The position numbers and the translations under genes are program-made. The notes under the pieces were generated by a model. It made no database searches, was not told the origin of the DNA, and saw only the letters and a program-made list of their open reading frames with translations. Source: Oscillospiraceae bacterium (GTDB taxonomy: Bacteria > Bacillota > Clostridia > Oscillospirales > Ruminococcaceae). Taken from it: a stretch of 10,654 nt of DNA. The stretch spans positions 1 through 10,654 of the forward strand of contig JAITFV010000163.1 in NCBI GenBank assembly GCA_031281115.1. Direction: 5' to 3'. Shown here piece by piece: positions 1-7,565 of the stretch; position 1 is the stretch's first letter; each line of letters begins with the position of its first letter.

Positions 1-2551
1 TAAAGACGGCGAAGTCGTTGACTGCGAAGAAAACCCTGTCGGTTTCCGCACAATTGAATTCAATCCGGACAAAGGCTTCTTCCTTAACGGCAACTACATG
101 AAAATGCACGGCGTTTGCCTTCATCACGATTTAGGCGCGTCCGGTGCGGCTTTTAATAAAGATGCCGCCCGCCGTCAGGTTGAAATAATGAAAGAAATGG
201 GGGTTAACGCGATTCGCTTCGCACACAATCCGCCTGCCCGCGAGTACTTGGATTTATGCGATGAAATGGGCGTTCTTGCGATTGACGAGCTGCTTGATAT
301 ATGGGAACTGCCCAAAAATAAAAACGATTATTCCCGCTTTTTCCCCGATTGGCATGCGAAAGACACTGCTTCGTGGGTTCGCCGCGACAGGAACCACCCT
401 TGCGTGATTATGTGGAGTATAGGAAACGAAATTTATGACACACATAAGGACGGGCGCGGCTTAGAGGTCGCGAAAGCTCTGCGCGACTTAGTGCTTGAAA
501 ATGACCCTTACGGTAACGCTGGAATTACAATCGGCTCGAATTTTATGCCGTATCCCAACGCGCAGAAAGTCGCCGATGAATTGAAACTCGCGGGTTATAA
601 TTACGCTGAAGGTCTTTATGACGAGCACCATAAAAAATACCCCGACTGGTTTATTTACGGGGCTGAAACTGCATCAACAGTGCGCTCACGTGGGATTTTC
701 CGTTTTCCTGTTGAAATGCCGGTGCTGAGTTTTGAGGATTTGCAATGCTCCGATTTGGGCAACTCGGTCGTGGGATGGGGTAAAAGCGCTGAGCAAGCCT
801 GGATAGACGACCGCGACCGCCCTTGGTGCGGCGGGCAGTTTATCTGGACGGGCATAGATTACATAGGCGAGCCCACGCCGTATTCAACGAAAAATTCGTA
901 CTTCGGCGCGGTTGACACCGCCGGCTTCCCAAAGGCAGCGTTCTGGTTTTACCGCGCTGTCTGGCACAAAACCGCGGAACCTTTTATCAAGTTATTCCCG
1001 CACTGGGACTGGAATACAGGGCAGCTGATTGACGTGATTGCTTATTCAAATGCGGAAGAAGCGGAATTGTTCCTGAACGGAAAGTCGCTCGGCAAGCAGA
1101 CAATAAACCTTGAAAAAGGCAAAGAACTGCGTTACACATGGCGGGTGCCGTTCGAGCGCGGCACTCTTGAAATCAAGGCTTACAAGAATGGCACAGAAGT
1201 TGCAAGTGACTGCAAAAAAAGCTTCGGCGATGCTGTGAATATCGTAACGGAAAGCAAGGAATACGGCGACTTAACTTTCACGAAAATCTGCGTAACTGAT
1301 GAGAATAATATCCCCGTTGAAAACGCACGTAACAGGATTGCCGTTAATGGTGATTTAATCGGGCTTGACAGCGGTGACAGCACTGATTATGACAGCTATA
1401 AAAAGCACGGCGGCAGTTTTAGCAAGCGGCTTTTCAGTGGACAGCTGCTGGCAATTTCAAGAGGAAAAGTTGAAGCTTTATTTTCAAAAGATGAAATACC
1501 ATTACGTAAAATCGAATTATCAGCTGATAGTTTAATGTTCAATAAAAGTAATAAACAAATCAAAATTAACACAAAACTATTTCCTGAAAATGCCGATTAT
1601 AAAGACATTAAATGGCGGTGCATACTCGATACCGGTACGAGCGCAGAACTTGCAAAAATTATAGAAAGCGATAATTCAAGCGCGCTCGTAGAAGCTGTCA
1701 GTGACGGCAGCTTCAAGCTTCGTGCAACTTGCAAAAACGGCAAAGAACACCCCGAAATCATCAGCGAATTAGACATGACAATAGAGGGTATCGCAGACGC
1801 TACAAAGAATCCGTTCATGTTCATCCACTCCGGAAGATACGATATCAGTTATGCACCGCTGAAAATTATTGAGCATGGCGCGGTGTCGGGCGTAAACGGT
1901 ATAAAGACGCTTGCAGGCTTCAAAAATGTGAATTTCGGCAAAAATAAAACTCGCTCGCTCCGCCTGTTTTTGGGTACTACTTCGTACTACGACGAGGTGC
2001 CTGTGGAAGTGCATTTAGGCGATGTAAAAGCAGGCACAGCGCGACTTTTGGAAACGCTCAGCTTCCCGCGCAATAATCTGCATTACGACTTTGCACCGTA
2101 TGATTTTACGCTGTCAGAAGAACTCACCGGCAAGCATGACCTTTGCTTTATCCTTGACAGGCGCTGCGTTTTCGGCGGTTTTGAATTTATAAACAAGCGG
2201 GCGTTTGAGCCTGTTTACGCCGGTGAAAACGACGAAGTTTACGGCGATAATTATACTGCAAATGAACGCAGAATCGAGAATATCGGCAACAACGTGATTC
2301 TCAAATTCAACGAGCTTGACTTCAGCGCGAACGGCGTAAATAAAATCATAATTAGCGGCTTTGCGCCGAAAGGGAATTCGATTTCCTTGAAGTTTAACGA
2401 GCAGACTCATATGATTGAATTTGCAAAAAGCGACGAGTATCAGACGCAGGAATTTTGGGTTGCGAATCCGAAGGGAATCAACGACGTGAGCTTTGTTTTT
2501 CTGCCGGGCAGTGACTTTAATTTCGAGTGGTTTAAGTTTGGGTATGAGTGA
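1..2551 (+). CDS. Glycoside hydrolase family 2 enzyme, beta-galactosidase-like (5' end outside window)
   Basis: The frame is open from base 2, so the gene starts upstream and the first visible ATG (98) is internal; 849 residues are visible. The start of the visible part reads GFFLNGNYMKMHGVCLHHD, the entry to the GH2 TIM barrel; the N-terminal sugar-binding jelly roll lies outside. The acid/base Glu is in MWSIGNE (codon 428-430) and the likely nucleophile Glu in IYGAETAS (codon 665-667). GQFIWTGIDYIGEPTPY (about 836-886) is typical of GH2 enzymes with a DUF4982 domain, which follows (about 970-1210). After it come a GH2 C-terminal Ig-like domain (about 1245-1490), a BIG2-like Ig domain (about 1490-1795) and two CBM6-like modules (about 1808-2190 and 2215-2548). 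By family it hydrolyses beta-galactosides or related beta-glycosides; the exact substrate and location cannot be told because the N-terminus is missing. It ends in tandem stops TGA TAG and lies 18 nt before the DUF3795 gene. Confidence 0.93.
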   Translation, partial: KDGEVVDCEENPVGFRTIEFNPDKGFFLNGNYMKMHGVCLHHDLGASGAAFNKDAARRQVEIMKEMGVNAIRFAHNPPAREYLDLCDEMGVLAIDELLDIWELPKNKNDYSRFFPDWHAKDTASWVRRDRNHPCVIMWSIGNEIYDTHKDGRGLEVAKALRDLVLENDPYGNAGITIGSNFMPYPNAQKVADELKLAGYNYAEGLYDEHHKKYPDWFIYGAETASTVRSRGIFRFPVEMPVLSFEDLQCSDLGNSVVGWGKSAEQAWIDDRDRPWCGGQFIWTGIDYIGEPTPYSTKNSYFGAVDTAGFPKAAFWFYRAVWHKTAEPFIKLFPHWDWNTGQLIDVIAYSNAEEAELFLNGKSLGKQTINLEKGKELRYTWRVPFERGTLEIKAYKNGTEVASDCKKSFGDAVNIVTESKEYGDLTFTKICVTDENNIPVENARNRIAVNGDLIGLDSGDSTDYDSYKKHGGSFSKRLFSGQLLAISRGKVEALFSKDEIPLRKIELSADSLMFNKSNKQIKINTKLFPENADYKDIKWRCILDTGTSAELAKIIESDNSSALVEAVSDGSFKLRATCKNGKEHPEIISELDMTIEGIADATKNPFMFIHSGRYDISYAPLKIIEHGAVSGVNGIKTLAGFKNVNFGKNKTRSLRLFLGTTSYYDEVPVEVHLGDVKAGTARLLETLSFPRNNLHYDFAPYDFTLSEELTGKHDLCFILDRRCVFGGFEFINKRAFEPVYAGENDEVYGDNYTANERRIENIGNNVILKFNELDFSANGVNKIIISGFAPKGNSISLKFNEQTHMIEFAKSDEYQTQEFWVANPKGINDVSFVFLPGSDFNFEWFKFGYE

Positions 2552-2569
2552 TAGGCAGGAGGACTAATT

Positions 2570-2956
2570 GTGGAAAAATTAAAAATGGCGGCTTGCGGTA
2601 TTGATTGCAGTGAATGTAATCAATACAAAGTCACAATGGAACAGGATATAAACGCGGCTGAAGCATTGGTTGAGTGGTTTAAAGGTCAGGGTTGGATAGG
2701 GGAAAACGAAGGCGCGGAAGCGGTTATGAGTAAAGCTCCGCTTTGCAAAGGTTGCTGGAATATAACCGATGATTGCTTTTGGAAATGCGGCTGCGGCAGT
2801 GTTGATTTCCGCATATGCTGTACAGAAAAGCAAATAAATCATTGCGGCGAATGTGGCGATTTTCCGTGCGAGCAATATAAGGGATGGGCATCTTGGCATG
2901 AATCCCACCAAAAAGCGATGGAGAATTTAATTAAACGAGGTAAAATTTATGCTTGA
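2570..2956 (+). CDS. DUF3795 family cysteine-rich protein
   Basis: The 128-aa product has the DUF3795 pattern: an N-terminal CGIDCSEC (residues 9-16), a middle CKGC (59-62), and a C-terminal CGECGDFPC (92-100). There are 13 cysteines in all, which suggests binding of zinc or an iron-sulfur cluster, though no function is established for the family. The GTG start at 2570 is chosen because AGGAGGA (2557-2563) sits 6 nt before it; the in-frame ATG at 2585 would be 21 nt away. It follows the GH2 gene by 18 nt and overlaps the start of prfB by 8 nt, so translational coupling to prfB is likely. No membrane segment or signal peptide is visible, so it is presumably cytosolic. Confidence 0.88.
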   Translation: MEKLKMAACGIDCSECNQYKVTMEQDINAAEALVEWFKGQGWIGENEGAEAVMSKAPLCKGCWNITDDCFWKCGCGSVDFRICCTEKQINHCGECGDFPCEQYKGWASWHESHQKAMENLIKRGKIYA

Positions 2957-4070
2957 ATACGACGAAATCCGCGCCGAGCTTCTCGCTCTTGCACCGGAAA
3001 TAAAAGAGCTTTCCGAGGCTTTGGGGTTCGTGCGGCTTGAAAAGGAAATCGCCGAACTTGACGAGCAGACGATGTCGCCCGATTTTTGGGGTGATGCTGA
3101 TAATGCGCGGCAGGTTCAGAAAAAACTTGGCAACATGAAAAACACTCGCGAGGCTTTTTTGAAACTTAAAAGCGACCACGAGGACGCGCTGACAATGATT
3201 GAGCTTGCCGAAGAAGAAGGCGACACGGGATTGCTGCCGGAAATAAAAGAAGCCGCCGAAAAAGTAAAAACCACGCTGTTATCGCAGAAGCTCTCGACCC
3301 TGCTTTCAGGCGAATACGACAGCAAAAACGCGATTCTCACGCTACATGCGGGCGCGGGCGGCACTGAAGCGATGGACTGGGTTGAAATGCTTTACCGAAT
3401 GTACCGGCAGTGGACGGAGCGGCACGGCTTCAAGTACGAGCTGCTTGATTTCCTTGACGGCGACGAGGCGGGAATAAAAAGCGTGTCGTTCTTGATAACA
3501 GGGCAGAACGCCTACGGACTTCTTAAATCCGAGCACGGTGTTCACAGACTTGTGCGCGTTTCGCCGTTTGATTCTTCGGGGCGGCGGCACACGAGCTTTG
3601 CGAGTCTTGAGGTTATGCCGGAAATCGATGAGGATGTTAATATTGAAATAAGCGAAGATGAAATCGAGTTTGAGATGTACCGCGCCAGCGGCGCAGGTGG
3701 TCAGAAGGTCAATAAAACAAGCTCAGCAGTGCGGATTACACACAAACCTACGGGTATAGTCTGCGCGTGTCAAACACAGCGAAGCCAAATGCAAAACCGC
3801 GAGTACGCAATGCGTATGCTTAAATCCAAGCTGATTGAAATTAAAGAGCGCGAGCATCTTGACAAGATTTCGGATATAAAAGGCGAGCAGCTTCAAATCG
3901 CGTGGGGCGCGCAAATCCGTTCATATGTTTTCATGCCGTACACGATGGCGAAAGACCACCGCACAAGCTTCGAGGTCGGGAATATAAACGCTGTCATGGA
4001 CGGTGATATCGACGGGTTTATTAATGCGTATTTGAAAGCGAAGAGCTTGGAGAAGAGTTTTGGCAAATAA
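2949..4070 (+). CDS. prfB: Peptide chain release factor 2 (RF2), frameshift-free form
   Basis: RF2 recognises UAA and UGA in the ribosomal A site and triggers peptide release. The 373-aa product is full length. The N-terminal coiled domain spans about residues 1-110, the stop-codon recognition tripeptide SPF is at 205-207 (SPFDSSGRRHTSFAS), and the catalytic GGQ is at 250-252 in RASGAGGQKVNKT. A Lys follows GGQ where E. coli RF2 has His. The SPF tripeptide separates it from RF1 (PxT). Unlike E. coli prfB, the whole protein lies in one frame with no in-frame UGA near codon 25, so the classical autoregulatory +1 frameshift is absent. GAGG (2937-2940) lies 8 nt before the ATG, inside the end of the DUF3795 gene. 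It is probably the last gene of the GH2-DUF3795-prfB transcript, followed directly by a terminator. Confidence 0.97.
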   Translation: MLEYDEIRAELLALAPEIKELSEALGFVRLEKEIAELDEQTMSPDFWGDADNARQVQKKLGNMKNTREAFLKLKSDHEDALTMIELAEEEGDTGLLPEIKEAAEKVKTTLLSQKLSTLLSGEYDSKNAILTLHAGAGGTEAMDWVEMLYRMYRQWTERHGFKYELLDFLDGDEAGIKSVSFLITGQNAYGLLKSEHGVHRLVRVSPFDSSGRRHTSFASLEVMPEIDEDVNIEISEDEIEFEMYRASGAGGQKVNKTSSAVRITHKPTGIVCACQTQRSQMQNREYAMRMLKSKLIEIKEREHLDKISDIKGEQLQIAWGAQIRSYVFMPYTMAKDHRTSFEVGNINAVMDGDIDGFINAYLKAKSLEKSFGK

Positions 4071-4072
4071 TA

Positions 4073-4108
4073 CTGTTACCCATTTAAGAAATGGATAACA
4101 GGTTTTTT
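4073..4108 (+). terminator. Rho-independent terminator after prfB, possibly bidirectional
   Basis: CTGTTA (4073-4078) pairs with TAACAG (4096-4101). After one C-A mismatch the stem continues as CCATTT (4080-4085) with AAATGG reading 4089-4094, leaving a tiny AAG loop. The stem is followed by GTTTTTT (4102-4108). It starts 2 nt after the prfB stop. Read on the minus strand, the same stem is followed by the U-rich TATTATTTG, so it may also end glnA transcripts, whose stop codon is only a few bases away at 4117. Confidence 0.85.
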
Positions 4109-4116
4109 GCATAAAC

Positions 4117-5547
4117 TTACAAATCAAAATACATCTCATATTCAACCGGGTGCGGCATTGTATTATATTTTGCCGCATCCTGTCTGCGTTTTTTAATCCA
4201 AATATCAATCAATCTTTTCGGGAAAACATTTCCGCAGAGCAAAAATTCGTGGTCATTTTCCAGTGCATCAAGCGCTTCGTCAAGGCTCTGCGGCAATGAT
4301 TGAATCTTCGCTTTTTCTTCGAGGCTGAGATTATAAAGCAGAAAATCATATGGACCGAAGCCTTCTTTTACAGGGTCGATGCGGTTTTTAATTCCGTCGA
4401 TTCCCGCCATAAGAATTGCGGAATAGGCGTAGTAGGGGTTGCAGGTTCCGTCAGGATTGCGCAGCTCAAAACGCTTTTGGTCGGGGGTTTTGGCGTAAGC
4501 GGGGATTCTGATTACCGAGCTTCTGTTTGAAGTCGCGTAGCCGATTGTAACCGGCGCTTCATAGCCGGGAATTAATCTTTTATAAGAGTTGGTTGACGGA
4601 TTCGTGAACGCGCAGAGCGCCTTTGCGTGTTTGAGCAAGCCGCCTATGAAAAAGTGTGCAGTTTCGCTTAGCTGTGAGTAGCCGTTTTCGTCGTAGAACA
4701 GCGGTTTGCCCTCTTTAAATAAATGCATATGCACATGCAGCCCGTTGCCCGCTTCGCCGTAAATCGGTTTCGGCATAAAGGTCGCGGTTTTATTTTCGCG
4801 AATCGCGTTATTTTTTATGATGTACTTGCCGAGCATAGTTTTATCCGCCATCTCCCGCAGCCCGCCAAACTCGACTTCAATCTCAATCTGCCCCGAGCCG
4901 CTGACTTCGTGGTGGTGGTACTTCACGGCGATTCCCGCCTGTTCAAACAGCAGGCACAGTCGGTTGCGGAAATCCTGTAATTTATCAAGCGGCGGCGCGG
5001 CGTGATAGCCGTTATTTTTGCCGAGCTTGTAACCTAAATTCATCTCCTCGTTGCCGGTGTTCCATTCGCCGGGTTCCGTGTCAACCTTGAAGCGTGTGTT
5101 GTAGGACATTGTTGAATAGCTAACGTGATTGAACACGTGAAATTCAAACTCGGGACCGATTCTGAATTCATCAGCGATTCCCGTGCTTTTCAGGTATTCC
5201 TCGGCAAAAGCTGCAACACTGCGCGGGTCCTGGTCAAAGCGTTTGTTTTCAGGCAATGCGATTACATAAACATCACCAATCATAGTCAGCGTCGGCACTT
5301 CCGAAAAAGGGTCAACGTAAGCGGTCGAGAGGTCGGGAATGAACACCATGTCGCTGCTCTCGACAGGAGCATAACCGTAGTTTGAACCATCGAAACCTAT
5401 GCCGTATTTCATGGTGTCCGGGGTGAAGCGCTGCACGGGAATAGTCAGGTGCTTCCACCGCCCGTTAAGGTCAAGCATCATGAAATCGACCATCTTTATT
5501 TCTTTTTCCTTGCAGAAAGCAAGGGTTTCGTCAAGCGTTTTAAACAT
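4117..5547 (-). CDS. glnA: Glutamine synthetase, type I
   Basis: It makes glutamine from glutamate, ammonia and ATP as a cytosolic dodecamer. The 476-aa product has the full GSI set: N-terminal beta-grasp with GFDGS (51-55), GPEFEF (131-136; metal-binding Glu133 and Glu135), HHHEVSGSGQIEIE (211-224; Glu214 and Glu222), GNGLHVHMH (268-275; His271), NSYKRLIPGYEAP (320-332), NRSSVIRIP (341-349) and FELRNPDGTCNPYYAYSA (360-377; Glu361, Arg363). Tyr405 in LLYNLSLEE aligns with the adenylylated Tyr397 of E. coli GS, but whether it is modified is unknown. It is longer than the usual GSI-alpha of about 443 aa, and the SGSGQIEIE and NPDGTC stretches differ from the common versions. AAGGAGA (5554-5560) sits 6 nt before the ATG. 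It lies downstream of the zinc-ribbon gene on the same strand and converges with prfB. Confidence 0.95.
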   Translation of the reverse strand: MFKTLDETLAFCKEKEIKMVDFMMLDLNGRWKHLTIPVQRFTPDTMKYGIGFDGSNYGYAPVESSDMVFIPDLSTAYVDPFSEVPTLTMIGDVYVIALPENKRFDQDPRSVAAFAEEYLKSTGIADEFRIGPEFEFHVFNHVSYSTMSYNTRFKVDTEPGEWNTGNEEMNLGYKLGKNNGYHAAPPLDKLQDFRNRLCLLFEQAGIAVKYHHHEVSGSGQIEIEVEFGGLREMADKTMLGKYIIKNNAIRENKTATFMPKPIYGEAGNGLHVHMHLFKEGKPLFYDENGYSQLSETAHFFIGGLLKHAKALCAFTNPSTNSYKRLIPGYEAPVTIGYATSNRSSVIRIPAYAKTPDQKRFELRNPDGTCNPYYAYSAILMAGIDGIKNRIDPVKEGFGPYDFLLYNLSLEEKAKIQSLPQSLDEALDALENDHEFLLCGNVFPKRLIDIWIKKRRQDAAKYNTMPHPVEYEMYFDL

Positions 5548-5607
5548 TTTGTTTCTCCTTGTTTTTTTGTTGTTTTCTTTATGTTAATTGCTTGTGTTGG
5601 TGCGTAG

Positions 5608-5636
5608 ATTATGCTTATTTGTAGGCATAATTACAA
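5608..5636 (-). promoter_or_regulatory. Possible glnA promoter with overlapping inverted repeats
   Basis: On the minus strand, TTGTAA (5636-5631) and CATAAT (5613-5608) are separated by 17 nt and lie 61 nt upstream of the glnA ATG. The -35 is weak (4 of 6) and the -10 fair (5 of 6). The element overlaps the last codons of the zinc-ribbon gene. Two interleaved inverted repeats occur here: ATTATGC (5625-5631) with GCATAAT (5608-5614), and TTGTA (5632-5636) with TACAA (5619-5623). Confidence 0.4.
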
Positions 5637-5947
5637 TAAGGGCAAACAAGTTTATCTGCGTCGTTTTGACGACCGCATGAAGGACATTTTTTTAATGGTC
5701 TATCTATTTCGTCATCAGTCAACACATCAATATTTTCATAGGGATAACTGCACAGAATTGTATCTAAATATTTTATCCCGCAGAAATACTTGCATATAGA
5801 TGTGTATTTTACTGTGCATCTATGTTCATTTACACCTTCTGCTTCGTTCCAAGGACATTTCGATTGTTCCCAACCTACTTTGTCTTGACTTATCAAATCA
5901 ATATCACCGAGATGACCGCCTTTTAACTGCCTAACTTTTTCGTTCAT
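5615..5947 (-). CDS. Small cysteine-rich protein with C-terminal zinc ribbon
   Basis: The 110-aa product ends in a clear zinc ribbon, CPSC (88-91) and CPYC (102-105). The N-terminal part carries a second cysteine group (Cys31, 44, 52, 56, 66) in the setting CPWNEAEGVNEHRC and SICKYFCGIKYLDTILC. The pattern looks like a conserved clostridial hypothetical family, but I do not recognise a function; metal binding and protein or nucleic-acid contacts are plausible. No signal peptide or membrane segment is visible. GAGG (minus strand, 5958-5955) lies 7 nt before the ATG. It starts 43 nt after the kinase stop; a TATAAT at 5966-5961 has no matching -35 and would start transcription at the ribosome binding site, so co-transcription with the kinase is more likely. 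Confidence 0.8.
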   Translation of the reverse strand: MNEKVRQLKGGHLGDIDLISQDKVGWEQSKCPWNEAEGVNEHRCTVKYTSICKYFCGIKYLDTILCSYPYENIDVLTDDEIDRPLKKCPSCGRQNDADKLVCPYCNYAYK

Positions 5948-5990
5948 GCCTTTACCTCACATTATATAAATACCCTACACCACGCGAAGT

Positions 5991-7475
5991 CTACAGCACT
6001 TCCGCCGCTTTCCTCTGAACCTCTAAGCCCTTTTTGAAAGTTTCAAGATAGGCATTAAAAATTTTCACGCCTGCTTCATCAGGCTTGCAAACAACCTCAG
6101 GCTCGGTGAAAATTTCCCGCAGATACTCTTCTAACGTCACGTCAGACGTGAGAAAATCCGCCAGCAGCGCAATTCCCCACGCACCGCCCTCGTCTGCCGA
6201 TTGAAACACTGAAACAGGCACATTGAGCGAATCCGCAACCGCCTGAAGCCCGGCGCTGTTCTTAAAAAAGCCGCCGTGCCCCCGCATTACATCAAGTTTA
6301 ACCTCTTCGCCGAACAGAATATCCATGCCGACTCTAAGGGTTGCTATTGCAGAGTAGAGCAGGCTTTTGCACAGATTTGCGAGATTAAACTCCGCATCGG
6401 GCGCACGTATCAGCATCGGTCTGCCATCGGGGACGCCCGCTACAGGCTCACCGGAATAAAAATTATATGTTAAAATACCGCCTGCAGGGGGGCGTATTGC
6501 GCGTCCGTTCAAGGCAGAACCCGCTTTCTCGTAAAACAAGTCATAAAGCTGATTCGCCGAGCGCCCGCTGATTTCCCCGAAAACCTTGACCCACGCATCA
6601 ATATCGGACGTGCAGCTGTTGCAATGAATCATCGCTACATCTTCGCCGGACGGCGTAGTTACAATATCGATTTCGGTGTGCAGGTTTTTAAGCGGCTTTT
6701 CAAGTACCGCCATCGCGAAAATTGACGTTCCGGCAGACACGTTGCCTGTGCGCGGCGAAATCGCGTTGGTCGCGACCATGCCTGTCCCCGCGTCGCCTTC
6801 AGGAGGACATAACGGAATACCAACAAGATTTTCAGGGAATCCCAAAAACTCCGCTCCGCTTGCCGTAAGTGAGCCGGCGAACTCTCCCGCACTCAAAATC
6901 TTAGGAGCTATATTGAACCAATTTATGCCCGTTAATTCCTCGAACCTGCGCACGAACATTTTATTATACTCCCCGTTCTCAACCGGGAACATCCCGCTCG
7001 CGTCACCTATACCCAAAACCTTCGCTCCTGTCAGCTGAAAGTGAACATAACCTGCAAGCGTGGTAATAAATGAAATATTTTTAATATGCTCTTCGCCGTT
7101 TAAAATCGCCTGATATAAATGTGCAACGCTCCACCTTTGAGGTACGTTGAACCCGAACAGCTTCGTCAGTTGCGCGGCGGCTGTTTCGGTTGTGGTGTTG
7201 CGCCACGTCCGAAACGGCGTGAGCAGATTATCATTCTTATCAAACGCCAAATATCCGTGCATCATAGCTGAAACGCCGAGCGCGGTAATGTTGGACGTAT
7301 CTGATTGCGATATAACATCGCGCAGCCCCGCTTGCACATCATCTAAATCATAAGTCCAGAAGCCGTTTTCAAGGCGGTTTTCCCAGTTATGAGTACCGCT
7401 TTGCACAGCCTTGCGCGTACTGTCTATAATGACGCTTTTAATGCGCGTTGAGCCGAGTTCGATTCCTAAAACCAT
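5991..7475 (-). CDS. FGGY-family carbohydrate kinase (substrate unknown)
   Basis: It probably phosphorylates a sugar or polyol with ATP, as FGGY kinases such as xylulokinase do. The 494-aa product has the phosphate-binding start LGIELGSTRIKS (3-14), SAMMHGYLAFD (69-79) near the presumed substrate site, PPEGDAGTGM (224-233) with the likely catalytic base Asp228, RTGNVSAGTSIF (242-253), and GHGGFFKN (399-406) for the adenosine side. Residue 6 is Glu where xylulokinase and glycerol kinase have Asp. An in-frame ATG at 7508 is rejected: it lies between the -35 and -10 of a near-consensus promoter, while the ATG at 7475 has GAGG 8 nt upstream. The gene is followed by the zinc-ribbon gene and has no sugar transporter or isomerase beside it, so the substrate cannot be inferred from context. 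Confidence 0.88.
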   Translation of the reverse strand: MVLGIELGSTRIKSVIIDSTRKAVQSGTHNWENRLENGFWTYDLDDVQAGLRDVISQSDTSNITALGVSAMMHGYLAFDKNDNLLTPFRTWRNTTTETAAAQLTKLFGFNVPQRWSVAHLYQAILNGEEHIKNISFITTLAGYVHFQLTGAKVLGIGDASGMFPVENGEYNKMFVRRFEELTGINWFNIAPKILSAGEFAGSLTASGAEFLGFPENLVGIPLCPPEGDAGTGMVATNAISPRTGNVSAGTSIFAMAVLEKPLKNLHTEIDIVTTPSGEDVAMIHCNSCTSDIDAWVKVFGEISGRSANQLYDLFYEKAGSALNGRAIRPPAGGILTYNFYSGEPVAGVPDGRPMLIRAPDAEFNLANLCKSLLYSAIATLRVGMDILFGEEVKLDVMRGHGGFFKNSAGLQAVADSLNVPVSVFQSADEGGAWGIALLADFLTSDVTLEEYLREIFTEPEVVCKPDEAGVKIFNAYLETFKKGLEVQRKAAEVL

Positions 7476-7496
7476 AAACTTTACCTCGTTCTTCAA

Positions 7497-7525
7497 ATAA
7501 TAACACAAGTTTGATTGAAAGTCAA
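7497..7525 (-). promoter_or_regulatory. Promoter of the FGGY kinase gene
   Basis: On the minus strand, TTGACT (7525-7520), a 17-nt spacer and TATTAT (7502-7497), with a TG extended -10 (TGTTATTAT). The predicted transcription start is near 7490, giving a leader of about 15 nt before the ATG at 7475. Confidence 0.8.
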
Positions 7526-7565
7526 TATTTGGTTTTCAGAGTCGTTTAACTTTAAAATCCCGCCT

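Noticed and set aside
2579..2911. Minus-strand open frame of 110 codons opposite DUF3795
   Set aside because: It lies wholly antisense to a gene with clear family motifs and has no ribosome binding site or recognisable domain.
2949..3060. Programmed +1 frameshift site in prfB
   Set aside because: No in-frame UGA or slippery CUU-UGA is present and the N-terminal domain is complete in one frame.
5619..5636. TTGTA-N8-TACAA as a GlnR box in front of glnA
   Set aside because: The TGT to ACA span is 16 rather than the 17 bases of the known TGTNA-N7-TNACA consensus, and one arm does not fit.
5955..5966. TATAAT upstream of the zinc-ribbon gene as its promoter
   Set aside because: No -35 at a suitable distance, and transcription would start at or after the ribosome binding site.
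6676..7038. Plus-strand open frame of 120 codons inside the kinase gene
   Set aside because: It is antisense to conserved FGGY motifs and its protein has low-complexity shadow composition.
7476..7508. Upstream in-frame ATG at 7508 as the kinase start (11 extra residues)
   Set aside because: It lies between the -35 and -10 of a near-consensus promoter and has no ribosome binding site; 7475 has GAGG at 8 nt and begins right at the FGGY fold.
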